Origin: Endomicrobium sp.
Lineage (GTDB): Bacteria; Elusimicrobiota; Endomicrobiia; Endomicrobiales; Endomicrobiaceae
DNA: 58,399 nucleotides
Direction: 5' to 3'
Assembly: GCA_031290625.1 (NCBI GenBank)
Contig: JAITND010000020.1
Location: 1-58,399 of the forward strand
The notes under the pieces were generated by a model that was not told the DNA's origin, made no database searches, and saw nothing but the letters and a program-made list of their open reading frames with translations. Positions 10,080 through 19,714 of this stretch are shown here, one piece after another (position 1 is the stretch's first letter; every line of letters begins with the position of its first letter). The translations under genes were made by a program, and so were the position numbers.

Positions 10080-11334
10080 AAATATAAGAATTGTCGATCC
10101 GTCTCGGAATAAAGATGCTGTCGGCGATATTTTTATTGAAAACGGCAAAATAGTTTCAAAGTTCTCTGGATACGGCAAATTCGAAATTATTGACGGGAGC
10201 GGTAAAATTGCAGCGCCCGGTTTAATAGACGTCCATGCTCACTTGAGAGAACCAGGTCAAGAGGGTAAAGAGACAATTTATACAGGCACGCGGTCGGCTG
10301 CAAAAGGCGGAATTACTACTGTTTTGTGCATGCCTAATACTAAACCTCCAATAGATAACGCCCCGACTGTTGAATTTATTATCTTCAAGGCTCAAAAAGA
10401 AGGTATTGTAAACGTTTTTCCGATAGGGTGCGCAACGAGAGGTTCTTTAGGAGTTGAACTTTCGGAAATTGGAGTTCTAAAGAAAGCTGGGATTGTCGCT
10501 GTAAGCGACGATGGTCTTCCTATAATGAGTTCTCAGATAATGCGTAGAACTTTGGAGTATACCAAGATGTTTAAGATTCCTGTTATTTCCCACAGCGAAG
10601 ATAAGGAACTTAGCAAAAACGGGTCAATGAACGAAGGCAAAAATTCAATGATATTGGGTATTAGAGGCATACCAAAACAAGCGGAAGAAGTCATGATAAG
10701 CCGCGACATAATGCTAGCCGAGCTTACTGGCGGTTATCTGCATATAGCCCATGTTTCAACGGAAGGTTCTGTTGATTTGGTAAGGCAAGCTAAAAAGAAA
10801 GGCGTAAAAATTACTGCGGAAACTTGTCCTCATTATTTCACGTTAACTGACGACATTGTTAAAGTCTATGACGCCAATACTAAAATGAATCCTCCTTTAA
10901 GAGAAAAAAGAGACGTAGAAGCTATAAAGAAAGGGCTGGCAGACGGTACGATAGACTGTATAGCTACCGACCATGCTCCGCATACGCAGGAAGAAAAGAA
11001 CAGAGAATTTGATTTAGCGCCTTTTGGCGTTATAGGGTTTGAAACTATGTTAAGTTTGGTTTTAAACGAGCTTGTAGACAAAGGCGTTTTAAGCCTTTCT
11101 GAAGCTGTTGCCAAGATGGCTTTAAATCCTGCAAAAATCTTTAATCTTGAAGGCAGGGGTTCTCTCAAAGAAGGCAGTGTTGCCGATATAACAATAATAG
11201 ATACTAAATATTCTTATGAGTTTACTAAAGAAAGTATATTTTCAAAAAGCAAGAATTCGCCTTTTATAGGAAGAAAGTTTAAAGGCATCGCCGTTATGAC
11301 TATAGTAGGCGGCAACATAGTCTGGCGGAAATAA
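10063..11334 (+). CDS. pyrC: Dihydroorotase (class I)
   Basis: [30 protein letters not shown]. Confidence 0.95.
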   Translation: MRLQIKNIRIVDPSRNKDAVGDIFIENGKIVSKFSGYGKFEIIDGSGKIAAPGLIDVHAHLREPGQEGKETIYTGTRSAAKGGITTVLCMPNTKPPIDNAPTVEFIIFKAQKEGIVNVFPIGCATRGSLGVELSEIGVLKKAGIVAVSDDGLPIMSSQIMRRTLEYTKMFKIPVISHSEDKELSKNGSMNEGKNSMILGIRGIPKQAEEVMISRDIMLAELTGGYLHIAHVSTEGSVDLVRQAKKKGVKITAETCPHYFTLTDDIVKVYDANTKMNPPLREKRDVEAIKKGLADGTIDCIATDHAPHTQEEKNREFDLAPFGVIGFETMLSLVLNELVDKGVLSLSEAVAKMALNPAKIFNLEGRGSLKEGSVADITIIDTKYSYEFTKESIFSKSKNSPFIGRKFKGIAVMTIVGGNIVWRK

Positions 11335-11349
11335 TAACGAGGATCAAGA

Positions 11350-12105
11350 GTGCGTACATCTAAGAGATTTGATAAAAGTTATGAGATAATTTCAAATAAA
11401 GAAGTTTGCGCGAGTTATTTTGAATTAAAAGTTAAAGCGGACGATGTTGTAAAACATTGTTATCCGGGTCAATTTTTTATGATAGAAGTTCCCGGAGTTT
11501 TTTTACGTAGACCAATAAGCGTCCACGATGTTAAAAAAGATACGTTAAGTTTTTTATACAAAGTCGTTGGTAAAGGAACGACTATGCTCTCAAAGATTTC
11601 TACTGGAGCAATACGGCTTTTAGGACCGTTAGGCAAAGGGTATGATTTAGAGACTTGCAAAGATTTTAACCATGTTATTGTTGCTGGCGGTACAGGAATA
11701 GCGTCGGTTCATTTTCTTGCCGCGAAATTAAACAAGAAAGGAACATTGTACTACGGCGCTCGTTCCCAAAGAGATTTGTTGTGTCTTGATAAATTTGAGA
11801 ATCTTGGTTGGAAAATAAAAGTCTCAACGGAAGACGGTTTAAAAGGATCTAAAGGTTATATAACGGACGTATTGCAAAAAAATTTGAAATCTGAGGATGT
11901 AATATTTGTTTGCGGTCCCACTCCAATGTTAAAAAAAGTTTTAGGGATTGCCAAGAATAAGAATGTAAAAGGTTTTGTATCATTGGAAGAAAAAATGGCA
12001 TGCGGATTAGGCAATTGCCAAGGCTGCGCCGTAAAAATAAACGGCGAGTATAAAATGGTTTGTAAAGACGGTCCTGTTTTTAAAATAGAACAAGTGGAAT
12101 TGTAA
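11350..12105 (+). CDS. pyrK: Dihydroorotate dehydrogenase electron transfer subunit
   Basis: FAD/NAD-binding reductase fold, C-terminal CGLGNCQGCAV iron-sulfur motif. Confidence 0.92.
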   Translation: MRTSKRFDKSYEIISNKEVCASYFELKVKADDVVKHCYPGQFFMIEVPGVFLRRPISVHDVKKDTLSFLYKVVGKGTTMLSKISTGAIRLLGPLGKGYDLETCKDFNHVIVAGGTGIASVHFLAAKLNKKGTLYYGARSQRDLLCLDKFENLGWKIKVSTEDGLKGSKGYITDVLQKNLKSEDVIFVCGPTPMLKKVLGIAKNKNVKGFVSLEEKMACGLGNCQGCAVKINGEYKMVCKDGPVFKIEQVEL

Positions 12106-12123
12106 AATGCTGAGGGTAAGCTT

Positions 12124-12291
12124 ATGAAATCTTGCGAATGCGGTTCAACAGAGTTTGTTTCAAATTTAAATAGTTATGATATCTTTGAATTAGTTGATGG
12201 CAAATTGGAATTTCAGAGAAGTGAATTTATAGATGATAAAAAAGAAATTTTTTGTCGGGAATGCGGCAAAAAATTACAAGTTGGATTGTAA
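12124..12291 (+). CDS. Small zinc-ribbon protein (55 aa)
   Basis: MKSCECGSTEFVSNLNSYDIFELVDGKLEFQRSEFIDDKKEIFCRECGKKLQVGL*; two CxC/CxxC knuckles; stop overlaps the MTase ATG; below the ORF-track length cut-off. Confidence 0.75.
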   Translation: MKSCECGSTEFVSNLNSYDIFELVDGKLEFQRSEFIDDKKEIFCRECGKKLQVGL

Positions 12292-13217
12292 TGAAAAAAT
12301 ATTATTTGGGGGAAAATTTTACATTGTATAATGGCGATTGTATTGAAGTTTTAAAATTATTGACGGCAAATTCCGTAGATATGATATTTGCGGATCCTCC
12401 TTATTTTTTGTCAGGCGGTTCTTTTACATGTCATGCGGGAAGACGCGTCAGCGTCAAAAAAGGTGATTGGGATTTAGGCGGCGGCGCGCAAAAAAATTTA
12501 GAGTTTCACATTGAATGGTTGAAAGCTTGTAAAAAAGTTCTAAAACCAAACGGCGCTATTTGGGTTAGCGGGACATATCATTCCATTTATCAGTGCGGCG
12601 TGGCTTTAGAGATTAATGGGTATCATTTTTTAAACGACATTGCTTGGTTTAAACCTAATGCCGCGCCAAATTTAAGTTGTCGTTTTTTTACTGCAAGTCA
12701 CGAAACTTTAATATGGGCGAGAAAAGAAAAAAAAAGTAAGCATATATTTAATTATGATTTAATGAAAAATGGAAAGTGGAAAGAAGATGTATTGAAAAAA
12801 GATGGTTCGCAAATGAGAAGCGTATGGTCTATAGGCGCGCCAAAACCGTCTGAAAAAACATTTGGGAAACACCCTACGCAAAAGCCTTTGGACTTGTTGA
12901 GGAGAATCGTTTTGGCGAGTACAAATGAAGGAGATATTGTGCTTGATCCTTTCGCAGGCAGTTCAACAACCGGAATCGCGTCGGTCATCAATGATAGAGT
13001 TTTTATAGGCATTGATAAAGAAAAGCGATACTTAGATTTGTCCATAAAAAGATTTGAGAATTTAAGATTGAACGGCTATAAAGTAAATACTATAGAAAAT
13101 AGTAAGATAAATTATAATTCCGTACAGCCTTTTTTACTTGAATCTAAAGTAAAGTATGTAAGTAAAAACAAAAATATGCAAGGAAATAATTCAAAAAAAG
13201 GTAAAAATAATGGCTAA
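12291..13217 (+). CDS. DNA methyltransferase, DpnA-like (predicted N6-adenine)
   Basis: FADPPYFLSGGSFTCHAGRRVSVKKGDWD, HPTQKPLDLLRRI, LDPFAGSSTTGIA. Confidence 0.9.
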   Translation: MKKYYLGENFTLYNGDCIEVLKLLTANSVDMIFADPPYFLSGGSFTCHAGRRVSVKKGDWDLGGGAQKNLEFHIEWLKACKKVLKPNGAIWVSGTYHSIYQCGVALEINGYHFLNDIAWFKPNAAPNLSCRFFTASHETLIWARKEKKSKHIFNYDLMKNGKWKEDVLKKDGSQMRSVWSIGAPKPSEKTFGKHPTQKPLDLLRRIVLASTNEGDIVLDPFAGSSTTGIASVINDRVFIGIDKEKRYLDLSIKRFENLRLNGYKVNTIENSKINYNSVQPFLLESKVKYVSKNKNMQGNNSKKGKNNG

Positions 13218-13977
13218 TAGTAAGTCTTGGCTAAAAATTTGTAATGATTATAAAATACTCAAGCATGATTTTAATAAAGCACCTTTCTTGTTAAGCGCAA
13301 AACAGATAAAAAACTCATGTCAAAAATTTAAAGAAACAAGCGAAAAAGAAGTTCGTATTTTATGCAAACAGGATACAAGAGAAGAAAGACCTAATGTTTT
13401 TGTTGATAATAATTTGTTTTTATTGCCAATAAAAAACGGTTTTTACAATATCATAAGAGGTGAAGGATATGTTAATATTTCTGGAATAAACAAAAGGACA
13501 AAAATATATTCGTCTAAACTTGATTTTGTTTTGGAAACATCCAAAATAGGCAATTCAGAAATGCAACATTTAGATTATGCTTATGCGAGCAGTTTAATTC
13601 GTACTTTTATGAACGATACTTCATTGGTTTTAACTATACGAGGCAGGAAATATACTCCTTCGTTTAGTTTTAATGTTAATAAGCAAAAGATAAATGTAAA
13701 TAGCGTCCAGACAGAAGTAGATGCTGGTTATGAGGGTAAAGAGCAAGTAGTTTTAATTGAAGCAAAATCTTTTGCGACTACAAATGTAATTATTCGCCAG
13801 CTATTTTATCCTTACAGACAATGGCAGGAAATAACAAAAAAGAAAGTAATCGCGTTGTTTTTTGAAAAGACGATAAAAAACAATGTTTATTCAATATGGC
13901 AGTTTGAATTTACAAATCCCAATGATTATAACAGCATTAGACTTGTTCATTGTGAAAAGTTTGAGATAGTGGAATAA
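13210..13977 (+). CDS. Putative type II restriction endonuclease
   Basis: Overlaps the MTase gene; PD-(D/E)xK-like block EVDAGYEGKEQVVLIEAKSFATTNVIIRQLFYPYRQWQ. Confidence 0.75.
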   Translation: MANSKSWLKICNDYKILKHDFNKAPFLLSAKQIKNSCQKFKETSEKEVRILCKQDTREERPNVFVDNNLFLLPIKNGFYNIIRGEGYVNISGINKRTKIYSSKLDFVLETSKIGNSEMQHLDYAYASSLIRTFMNDTSLVLTIRGRKYTPSFSFNVNKQKINVNSVQTEVDAGYEGKEQVVLIEAKSFATTNVIIRQLFYPYRQWQEITKKKVIALFFEKTIKNNVYSIWQFEFTNPNDYNSIRLVHCEKFEIVE

Positions 13978-13978
13978 T

Positions 13979-14902
13979 ATGAAACCTGATTTGAGTATAG
14001 ATTTTGCTGGAATTAAGTTTAAGAACCCTGTGTTTACAGCTTCGGGGACTTTTGGTTATGGTTATGAGCTTGCCGATTTGATATCTTTGGAAAAACTTGG
14101 AGCGATTGTAACAAAGACTATAACGTTGGAGCCTCGCTTCGGCAATGTTCAACCGAGAATTGCCGAAGTTGCTTCAGGAATGTTAAATACAATAGGTTTG
14201 CAAAATATAGGCGTTAAAGCTTTTGTTGAGGAGCCTCTTGATAATTTGTGTAAAATAGGCGTCCCTGTTATGGTAAGCGTTGCAGGAGCCGCGGTAAACG
14301 AGTATGTTGAAACTGTAAAGACGTTAAGCGCGCGTTCAGGCGTGTCCGCAATAGAGTTGAACTTGTCTTGCCCGAATTTAAAAAAGAACATAGTATGCCA
14401 CGATTTGCCTTTAATGCAGGATGTTGTTAAAAGCGTAAAGAAAGTTGCAAAAGTTCCCGTTATTGCAAAACTGTCTCCGCTTGTTGCTGATATTTCCGAG
14501 TTTGCATTGGCGGCTCAAAATGCGGGAGCAGACGGCGTAACTTTGGCAAACGCTTATCCTGCGATGGCTATAGACATAAAAACTTTTAAACCAAAACTTT
14601 CCACAGTTAAAGGCGGAATGTCTGGAACTTGCGTAAAACCTATGTCGGTACGGTGTGTGTACGACGCGTATCAAAATATAAAAATACCTATAATAGGTTG
14701 CGGTGGCATAATGATCGGGGAAGACGCCGTTGAATTCATGCTTGCAGGCGCATCTGTTATAAGCGTTGGCAGCGCAAGTTTGCTTTCTCCGGAAAATCTG
14801 ATAAAAATTATTGATGGAATTGAAGAAATATTGAAAGAGAAAAACATAAAATCTGTAAGAGATATAATAGGCGTTGCCCATGCTGCAAGAAACGCTTGTT
14901 AG
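13979..14902 (+). CDS. pyrD: Dihydroorotate dehydrogenase (type 1B)
   Basis: FKNPVFTASGTFGYG, ELNLSCPN, GCGGI; partner PyrK present. Confidence 0.94.
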   Translation: MKPDLSIDFAGIKFKNPVFTASGTFGYGYELADLISLEKLGAIVTKTITLEPRFGNVQPRIAEVASGMLNTIGLQNIGVKAFVEEPLDNLCKIGVPVMVSVAGAAVNEYVETVKTLSARSGVSAIELNLSCPNLKKNIVCHDLPLMQDVVKSVKKVAKVPVIAKLSPLVADISEFALAAQNAGADGVTLANAYPAMAIDIKTFKPKLSTVKGGMSGTCVKPMSVRCVYDAYQNIKIPIIGCGGIMIGEDAVEFMLAGASVISVGSASLLSPENLIKIIDGIEEILKEKNIKSVRDIIGVAHAARNAC

Positions 14903-14922
14903 GTTTAAGTTAAGGGGATATA

Positions 14923-15567
14923 ATGAAGAAGACAATACTAGCTTTAGACGTTTACGACTTTCAAAAAGCTGAGAAGCTTGTAAAAGAAACAAGTCCATAC
15001 ATAGATGTCTACAAAGTTGGTCCTATTTTATTTCTGCAGTCGGGAAAAGAAATAATAAAAATGATAAAAGACAACGGCAAAGAAGTTTTTTTGGATTTAA
15101 AATTCCACGATATTCCCGCCACAGTGAAGCGTTCCGTAGAGTCGGCGAAAGATTTGGGCGTTTTTAGTTTAACGGTCCACTCAATCGGCGGAGAAGAAAT
15201 GCTCAAAGCCGCCTCTTCTGTTGAAAATAGGCCTAAAATATGGGCCGTAACCGTTTTAACAAGTCAGATTACCACGCCCGAAGAAGTTGTAAGAAGAGCA
15301 AAACTTACAAAGACATGCGGTATAGACGGCGTAATATCGTCGCCGCTTGAAATATCTTTAATTAAAAATGAATGCGGTAAAAATTTTAACGTGGTAACTC
15401 CCGGCATCAGACCAGCAAAAGCAAACGACGACCAAAAAAGAGTCGCCACGTCTGAAATGGCGATAAAAGAAGGCGCGGATTTTATAGTGGTTGGCAGACC
15501 TATATTAGAAGCTGAAAATCCCGCTCAAGCCGCTAAAAATATTTATGAGAGCGCATTGATACAATGA
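14923..15567 (+). CDS. pyrF: Orotidine 5'-phosphate decarboxylase
   Basis: ALDVYDFQKAEKLV, FLDLKFHDIPATV, VTPGIRP, VVGRPI. Confidence 0.94.
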   Translation: MKKTILALDVYDFQKAEKLVKETSPYIDVYKVGPILFLQSGKEIIKMIKDNGKEVFLDLKFHDIPATVKRSVESAKDLGVFSLTVHSIGGEEMLKAASSVENRPKIWAVTVLTSQITTPEEVVRRAKLTKTCGIDGVISSPLEISLIKNECGKNFNVVTPGIRPAKANDDQKRVATSEMAIKEGADFIVVGRPILEAENPAQAAKNIYESALIQ

Positions 15568-16244
15568 GATTGACATTAAAAAAATCAAAAAAGTTGTTTG
15601 TTGATGGATTAAAAACAGGTCTTTTGCTACAAATTATCGGAATAGGTCCTATTTGTCTGTTAGTTTTTCGTTTGTCTCTCTCTTTGCCTTTAAGCAAATT
15701 GATTATAGGCATTATAGGAATAACTCTTGCCGATATTATTTATATAAGTCTGGCTGTCCTTTCAATTTCTGCCGTTATAAAGAAATTAAAGCCTTATCAG
15801 AGAATTTTTGACGTTGTTATCGGAGCGGTTCTGATTATATTTGGGGTGTTGTTTATAACGGCGGGGCGCGCGATAGATTATTCTTCATTTCATCAAGGTC
15901 ATGATTTATTTTTGTGGCTGTTTGGGTTGACTATTGCAAATCCTATAACCATTTTGTTTATTACCGGGATTTTTTCTCTTGAAATAAGCAAGCGAAATAT
16001 GGATTTAAAAGAATCCGGTATTTTTGCTTTTGGATTTTTGCTTGGGACTCCGATATTTATGATTTTTATTTGTTTGGTTGGCAGTATTGCCGGAAAAGTT
16101 TTGCCTAACGTTTTTGTACAAATGATAAATGCGATTATGGGTTGCGTATTGATATTTTTGGGCGTAAGAAGCGTAAGAAATAAAGAAGCGAAGGATATGG
16201 AAGATGCTACGGGAAGATGTAAGAGAACTATTCAAAAAAAATAA
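15564..16244 (+). CDS. LysE/RhtB-type transporter
   Basis: ~6 hydrophobic segments, LysE-like layout; overlaps pyrF and pyrE. Confidence 0.65.
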   Translation: MRLTLKKSKKLFVDGLKTGLLLQIIGIGPICLLVFRLSLSLPLSKLIIGIIGITLADIIYISLAVLSISAVIKKLKPYQRIFDVVIGAVLIIFGVLFITAGRAIDYSSFHQGHDLFLWLFGLTIANPITILFITGIFSLEISKRNMDLKESGIFAFGFLLGTPIFMIFICLVGSIAGKVLPNVFVQMINAIMGCVLIFLGVRSVRNKEAKDMEDATGRCKRTIQKK

Positions 16245-16779
16245 TGCTCTTTTAAATGGACATTTTAAATTATCCAGCGGTTTACATTCGGATACGTATT
16301 TCCAGTCGGCTTTAATTTTACAACATCCTAAAGAAGCGGAAAGACTTGGCGAAGAACTTGCAAAAAAAATAAGAGAAAACAACGTAAAAGTTGATGCGGT
16401 TGTTTCTCCTGCAACGGGCGGTGTTGTTATTGGTCAGGAAATGGGCGGAGCTTTAGGCGTAAGAGCCATATTTACCGAAAGAGTCGGCGGTAAAGTTCTC
16501 TTGCGAAGAGGGTTTTCGGTAAATGAAAACGAAAAAGTTTTAGTGGTGGAAGACGTTATAACTACCGGTCTTTCAACCAGAGAGGTTATAGAAATGTTGA
16601 AAGCAAATGGCGCGCAAGTCGTTGCGGTTGCGTCTCTTGTTGACAGAAGCGCAGGTAAGGTTGATTTTGGCGTTCCGAGATTTTCTCTCTTAAGTTTGGA
16701 AGTAAAGAGTTATAAAGAAGAAGACTGCCCTATGTGTAAAAAGGGCGGCGTTGCAGTTAAACATGGAAGCCGTAAATAA
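16204..16779 (+). CDS. pyrE: Orotate phosphoribosyltransferase
   Basis: HFKLSSGLHSDTYFQ, VLVVEDVITTGLST. Confidence 0.94.
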   Translation: MLREDVRELFKKNNALLNGHFKLSSGLHSDTYFQSALILQHPKEAERLGEELAKKIRENNVKVDAVVSPATGGVVIGQEMGGALGVRAIFTERVGGKVLLRRGFSVNENEKVLVVEDVITTGLSTREVIEMLKANGAQVVAVASLVDRSAGKVDFGVPRFSLLSLEVKSYKEEDCPMCKKGGVAVKHGSRK

Positions 16780-16844
16780 GTTTTTTAAGGTTTGTTAAAA
16801 AAGAATATTTTATGCATGCGATTAAGATTATAAGGGAGCGGTTG

Positions 16845-18143
16845 ATGGAAACAGAAGTAATTAACGGTTTATTAACTTTAAAAATCAATATGATACAAGC
16901 TGTCGCTTTGAGCGTCATAATGTATTATTTTGGAATTTTTCTAAGAAGTAAGATTAGATTTTTTGTAAAACTTTCTATTCCTGCGTCGGCTATAGGCGGT
17001 TTAAGTATCGCTATAGTCGCGGCGTTTTTACAGTACAATCATATTCTTAAAGTTCAGTTTGATTCAACGTTGCAAAATCTGCTTATGATTATGTTTTTCT
17101 GTACTATAGGAATGAACGCTACCTATAAGTTGTTGATGAACGGCGGGTTGATGATAGTCGCATTTTTGTCGGTTTGTTCTTTTCTTGCCGTGTTGCAAAA
17201 CGTAGCCGGCGTTTGTATTGCAAAGATATTTAATCTAAATCCTCTTTTAGGGATAGTAGGCGGATCAATGTCTATGGCTGGCGGTTTGGGAACGGCTGGA
17301 ACGTTTGGCAGTTTCTTTGAAAATACTTTAGGCGTTAATAGCGCTGCGACGGCAGGTATTGCCTGCGCTACGTTTGGTATGGTCGCTGGCTCTGCAGTCG
17401 GCGGACCTTTAGCGGAGTGGATTATCAAGAGACATAAAGTTATTACGCCTCGCGCCGAACTTAATGATCAAGCTGAAATTGATACTGAATCGCAATCTTC
17501 CGAATACGAAGAAGTCGGAGATTTTGCTCAAGAAGAAGGCGTTATACCAACCCCTTCCTACGAAGAGGAAGAAGACGTAGTAAGCGGTCCGCGTTTGATG
17601 AGGAATCTTGCATGGCTTTTGACTGCTATGGGCATTGGTTCAGTTTTAAGTTTTTATTTTGGTAAAGCAGGCATAGTCTTACCTTCGTACTTAGTTACGA
17701 TGATAGCGGCTGTTGTTATCCGCAACATAGGCGACGTAACAAAAATATTTGAATTAGATACTAAAACCGTCGGTATGATATCAGATGTCTCTCTTGCTAT
17801 TTTTGTTACAATGGCTATAAGTTCTTTAAAGTTATGTCGCTTGATGGATTTGGCTTTGCCAATAATCGCTATGCTTGTTATTCAGATAATTTTAGTATTA
17901 CTTGTAGCTTATTTCTTTGTATATAAGCTTCTTGGGAAAAATTACAATTCTACGGTTATGGCTGCCGGCTTTGCGGGTTTTGGTTTAGGCGCAATGCCTA
18001 ACGCATTGTCAAATATGCAGGTTGTTACTAAAGAACACGGCTACTCAATGAAAGCATTTTTGGTTGTTCCAATAGTAGGTTGCTTTTTGGTAGATTTCAC
18101 AAACGCAATACTTATAACTTTTTTCGCGAATATACTTAGATAG
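16845..18143 (+). CDS. gltS: Sodium/glutamate symporter
   Basis: Polytopic; GGSMSMAGGLGTAGTFG, FAGFGLGAMPNALSNMQ; ATG 16845 preceded by AGGGAG. Confidence 0.85.
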   Translation: METEVINGLLTLKINMIQAVALSVIMYYFGIFLRSKIRFFVKLSIPASAIGGLSIAIVAAFLQYNHILKVQFDSTLQNLLMIMFFCTIGMNATYKLLMNGGLMIVAFLSVCSFLAVLQNVAGVCIAKIFNLNPLLGIVGGSMSMAGGLGTAGTFGSFFENTLGVNSAATAGIACATFGMVAGSAVGGPLAEWIIKRHKVITPRAELNDQAEIDTESQSSEYEEVGDFAQEEGVIPTPSYEEEEDVVSGPRLMRNLAWLLTAMGIGSVLSFYFGKAGIVLPSYLVTMIAAVVIRNIGDVTKIFELDTKTVGMISDVSLAIFVTMAISSLKLCRLMDLALPIIAMLVIQIILVLLVAYFFVYKLLGKNYNSTVMAAGFAGFGLGAMPNALSNMQVVTKEHGYSMKAFLVVPIVGCFLVDFTNAILITFFANILR

Positions 18144-18153
18144 AGGGAAAAAT

Positions 18154-19116
18154 ATGCCTATTACGTATAAAGACGCGGGGGTAAATATTGACGCTGGAAA
18201 CGATTTAGTAAAAAAACTTAAGAAAAAACTCCCGAAAATCGGCGGTTTTGGCGGATTGTTTCCGATAAACGGAACAAAATATAATCTAGTTAGTTCAACG
18301 GACGGCGTTGGGACAAAATTGAAACTAGCTTTTTTGTTTAACAAACGCGATACGATCGGCATAGATTTAGTCGCTATGAACGTGAACGATTTAATATGCG
18401 TCGGCGCAAAGCCTCTTTTCTTTTTAGATTACTTTGCTTGCGGAAAGCTAAACGTAGGTCAAGCAGAGCAAGTTATAAAAGGCATAGCCAAAGGCTGCGA
18501 GTTGTCAGGATCTTCTCTTATAGGCGGAGAAACCGCTGAAATGCCGGGTTTTTATAAAGACGGCGAGTACGACTTAGCTGGTTTTTCAGTCGGAATAATT
18601 GAAAAAGGAAAAGAGATAAACGGAAAGAAGATAAAGCCTGGCGACGTTATAATAGGTCTTCCTTCAAGCGGTCCGCACTCAAACGGTTATTCTCTTATAA
18701 GGAAAGTCTTTTCCGACGCTGAACTAAAAAAGTATTCAAAACAATTGCTTGCTCCGACAAAAATTTATGTTAGAGAAGTTTTGGCGGCCTTGGCGAAGTT
18801 TAATTCAAAAAGTCAAAATATAGTCGGCATAGCCCATATTACCGGCGGAAGTTTTTACGATAAAATAGAAAGAATCCTTCCAGAAAATATAAGAGTTATT
18901 ATTGAAAAGAACTCTTGGAAAGTTCCTGAAATTTTTAAACTTGTTCAAGAAAAAGGAAATGTTGCGCAAGAGGATATTTATAGAACTCTTAACATGGGGA
19001 TAGGAATGGTTTTGATTGTTCGTCCCGGCGCCGCTTCGCGAGTTAAAAAGTTTTTCAAAGGTGCTAAAGCCATAGGTTGCGTTAAGAAAGGCGATAAAGG
19101 CGTTGAGATTATATGA
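18154..19116 (+). CDS. purM: Phosphoribosylformylglycinamidine cyclo-ligase
   Basis: STDGVGTKLKLA, GETAEMPGFY. Confidence 0.95.
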   Translation: MPITYKDAGVNIDAGNDLVKKLKKKLPKIGGFGGLFPINGTKYNLVSSTDGVGTKLKLAFLFNKRDTIGIDLVAMNVNDLICVGAKPLFFLDYFACGKLNVGQAEQVIKGIAKGCELSGSSLIGGETAEMPGFYKDGEYDLAGFSVGIIEKGKEINGKKIKPGDVIIGLPSSGPHSNGYSLIRKVFSDAELKKYSKQLLAPTKIYVREVLAALAKFNSKSQNIVGIAHITGGSFYDKIERILPENIRVIIEKNSWKVPEIFKLVQEKGNVAQEDIYRTLNMGIGMVLIVRPGAASRVKKFFKGAKAIGCVKKGDKGVEII

Positions 19117-19712
19117 CGAGACTTGCGATTTTAGCTTCAGGCGGCGGCTCTAATATGCAAACTATAGTAGATGCGCATAAGTCTGGCATATTAAAAGGTT
19201 TAGCCGAAGTTGTTTTGGTAATTTCAAATAATGCGAATGCGTTTGTTTTACAAAGAGCAAAAAAAGAAAATATAAAATCCGTTTATATAGAGAGAAAAAA
19301 TTTTAAAGACGAAGAATATTTTAACAAGGATATTCTTTCCCAACTGCAAGGCGCAAAGACGGACATGGTTTGCCTCGCAGGCTACTTGAGAATGACAGGG
19401 CGAGATATATTAAGGGAATATAAAGGTAAAATATTAAACATTCATCCCGCTCTTCTTCCTAAATTCGGCGGAAAAGGCATGTATGGGCGTTATGTCCATG
19501 AGGCTGTTGTAAAAGCAGGCGAAAAGAAGTCGGGAGCAACCGTGCATTTTGTAAATGAAGAATACGATTCCGGGAAAATTATTCTACAAAAAGAAGTGGC
19601 GATTTCTGAGAAAGATACGCCTGAAGATGTGGCGAGAAGAGTTTTAGAAATAGAGCGTCAAATATATCCGCGGGCAATTAAAAAAGTTATAGAAGAAAAT
19701 TTAAGAGGCTAA
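19113..19712 (+). CDS. purN: Phosphoribosylglycinamide formyltransferase
   Basis: ASGGGSNMQTI, LAGYLRM, NIHPALLPKF, GATVHFVNEEYDSG. Confidence 0.95.
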   Translation: MTRLAILASGGGSNMQTIVDAHKSGILKGLAEVVLVISNNANAFVLQRAKKENIKSVYIERKNFKDEEYFNKDILSQLQGAKTDMVCLAGYLRMTGRDILREYKGKILNIHPALLPKFGGKGMYGRYVHEAVVKAGEKKSGATVHFVNEEYDSGKIILQKEVAISEKDTPEDVARRVLEIERQIYPRAIKKVIEENLRG

Positions 19713-19714
19713 AA

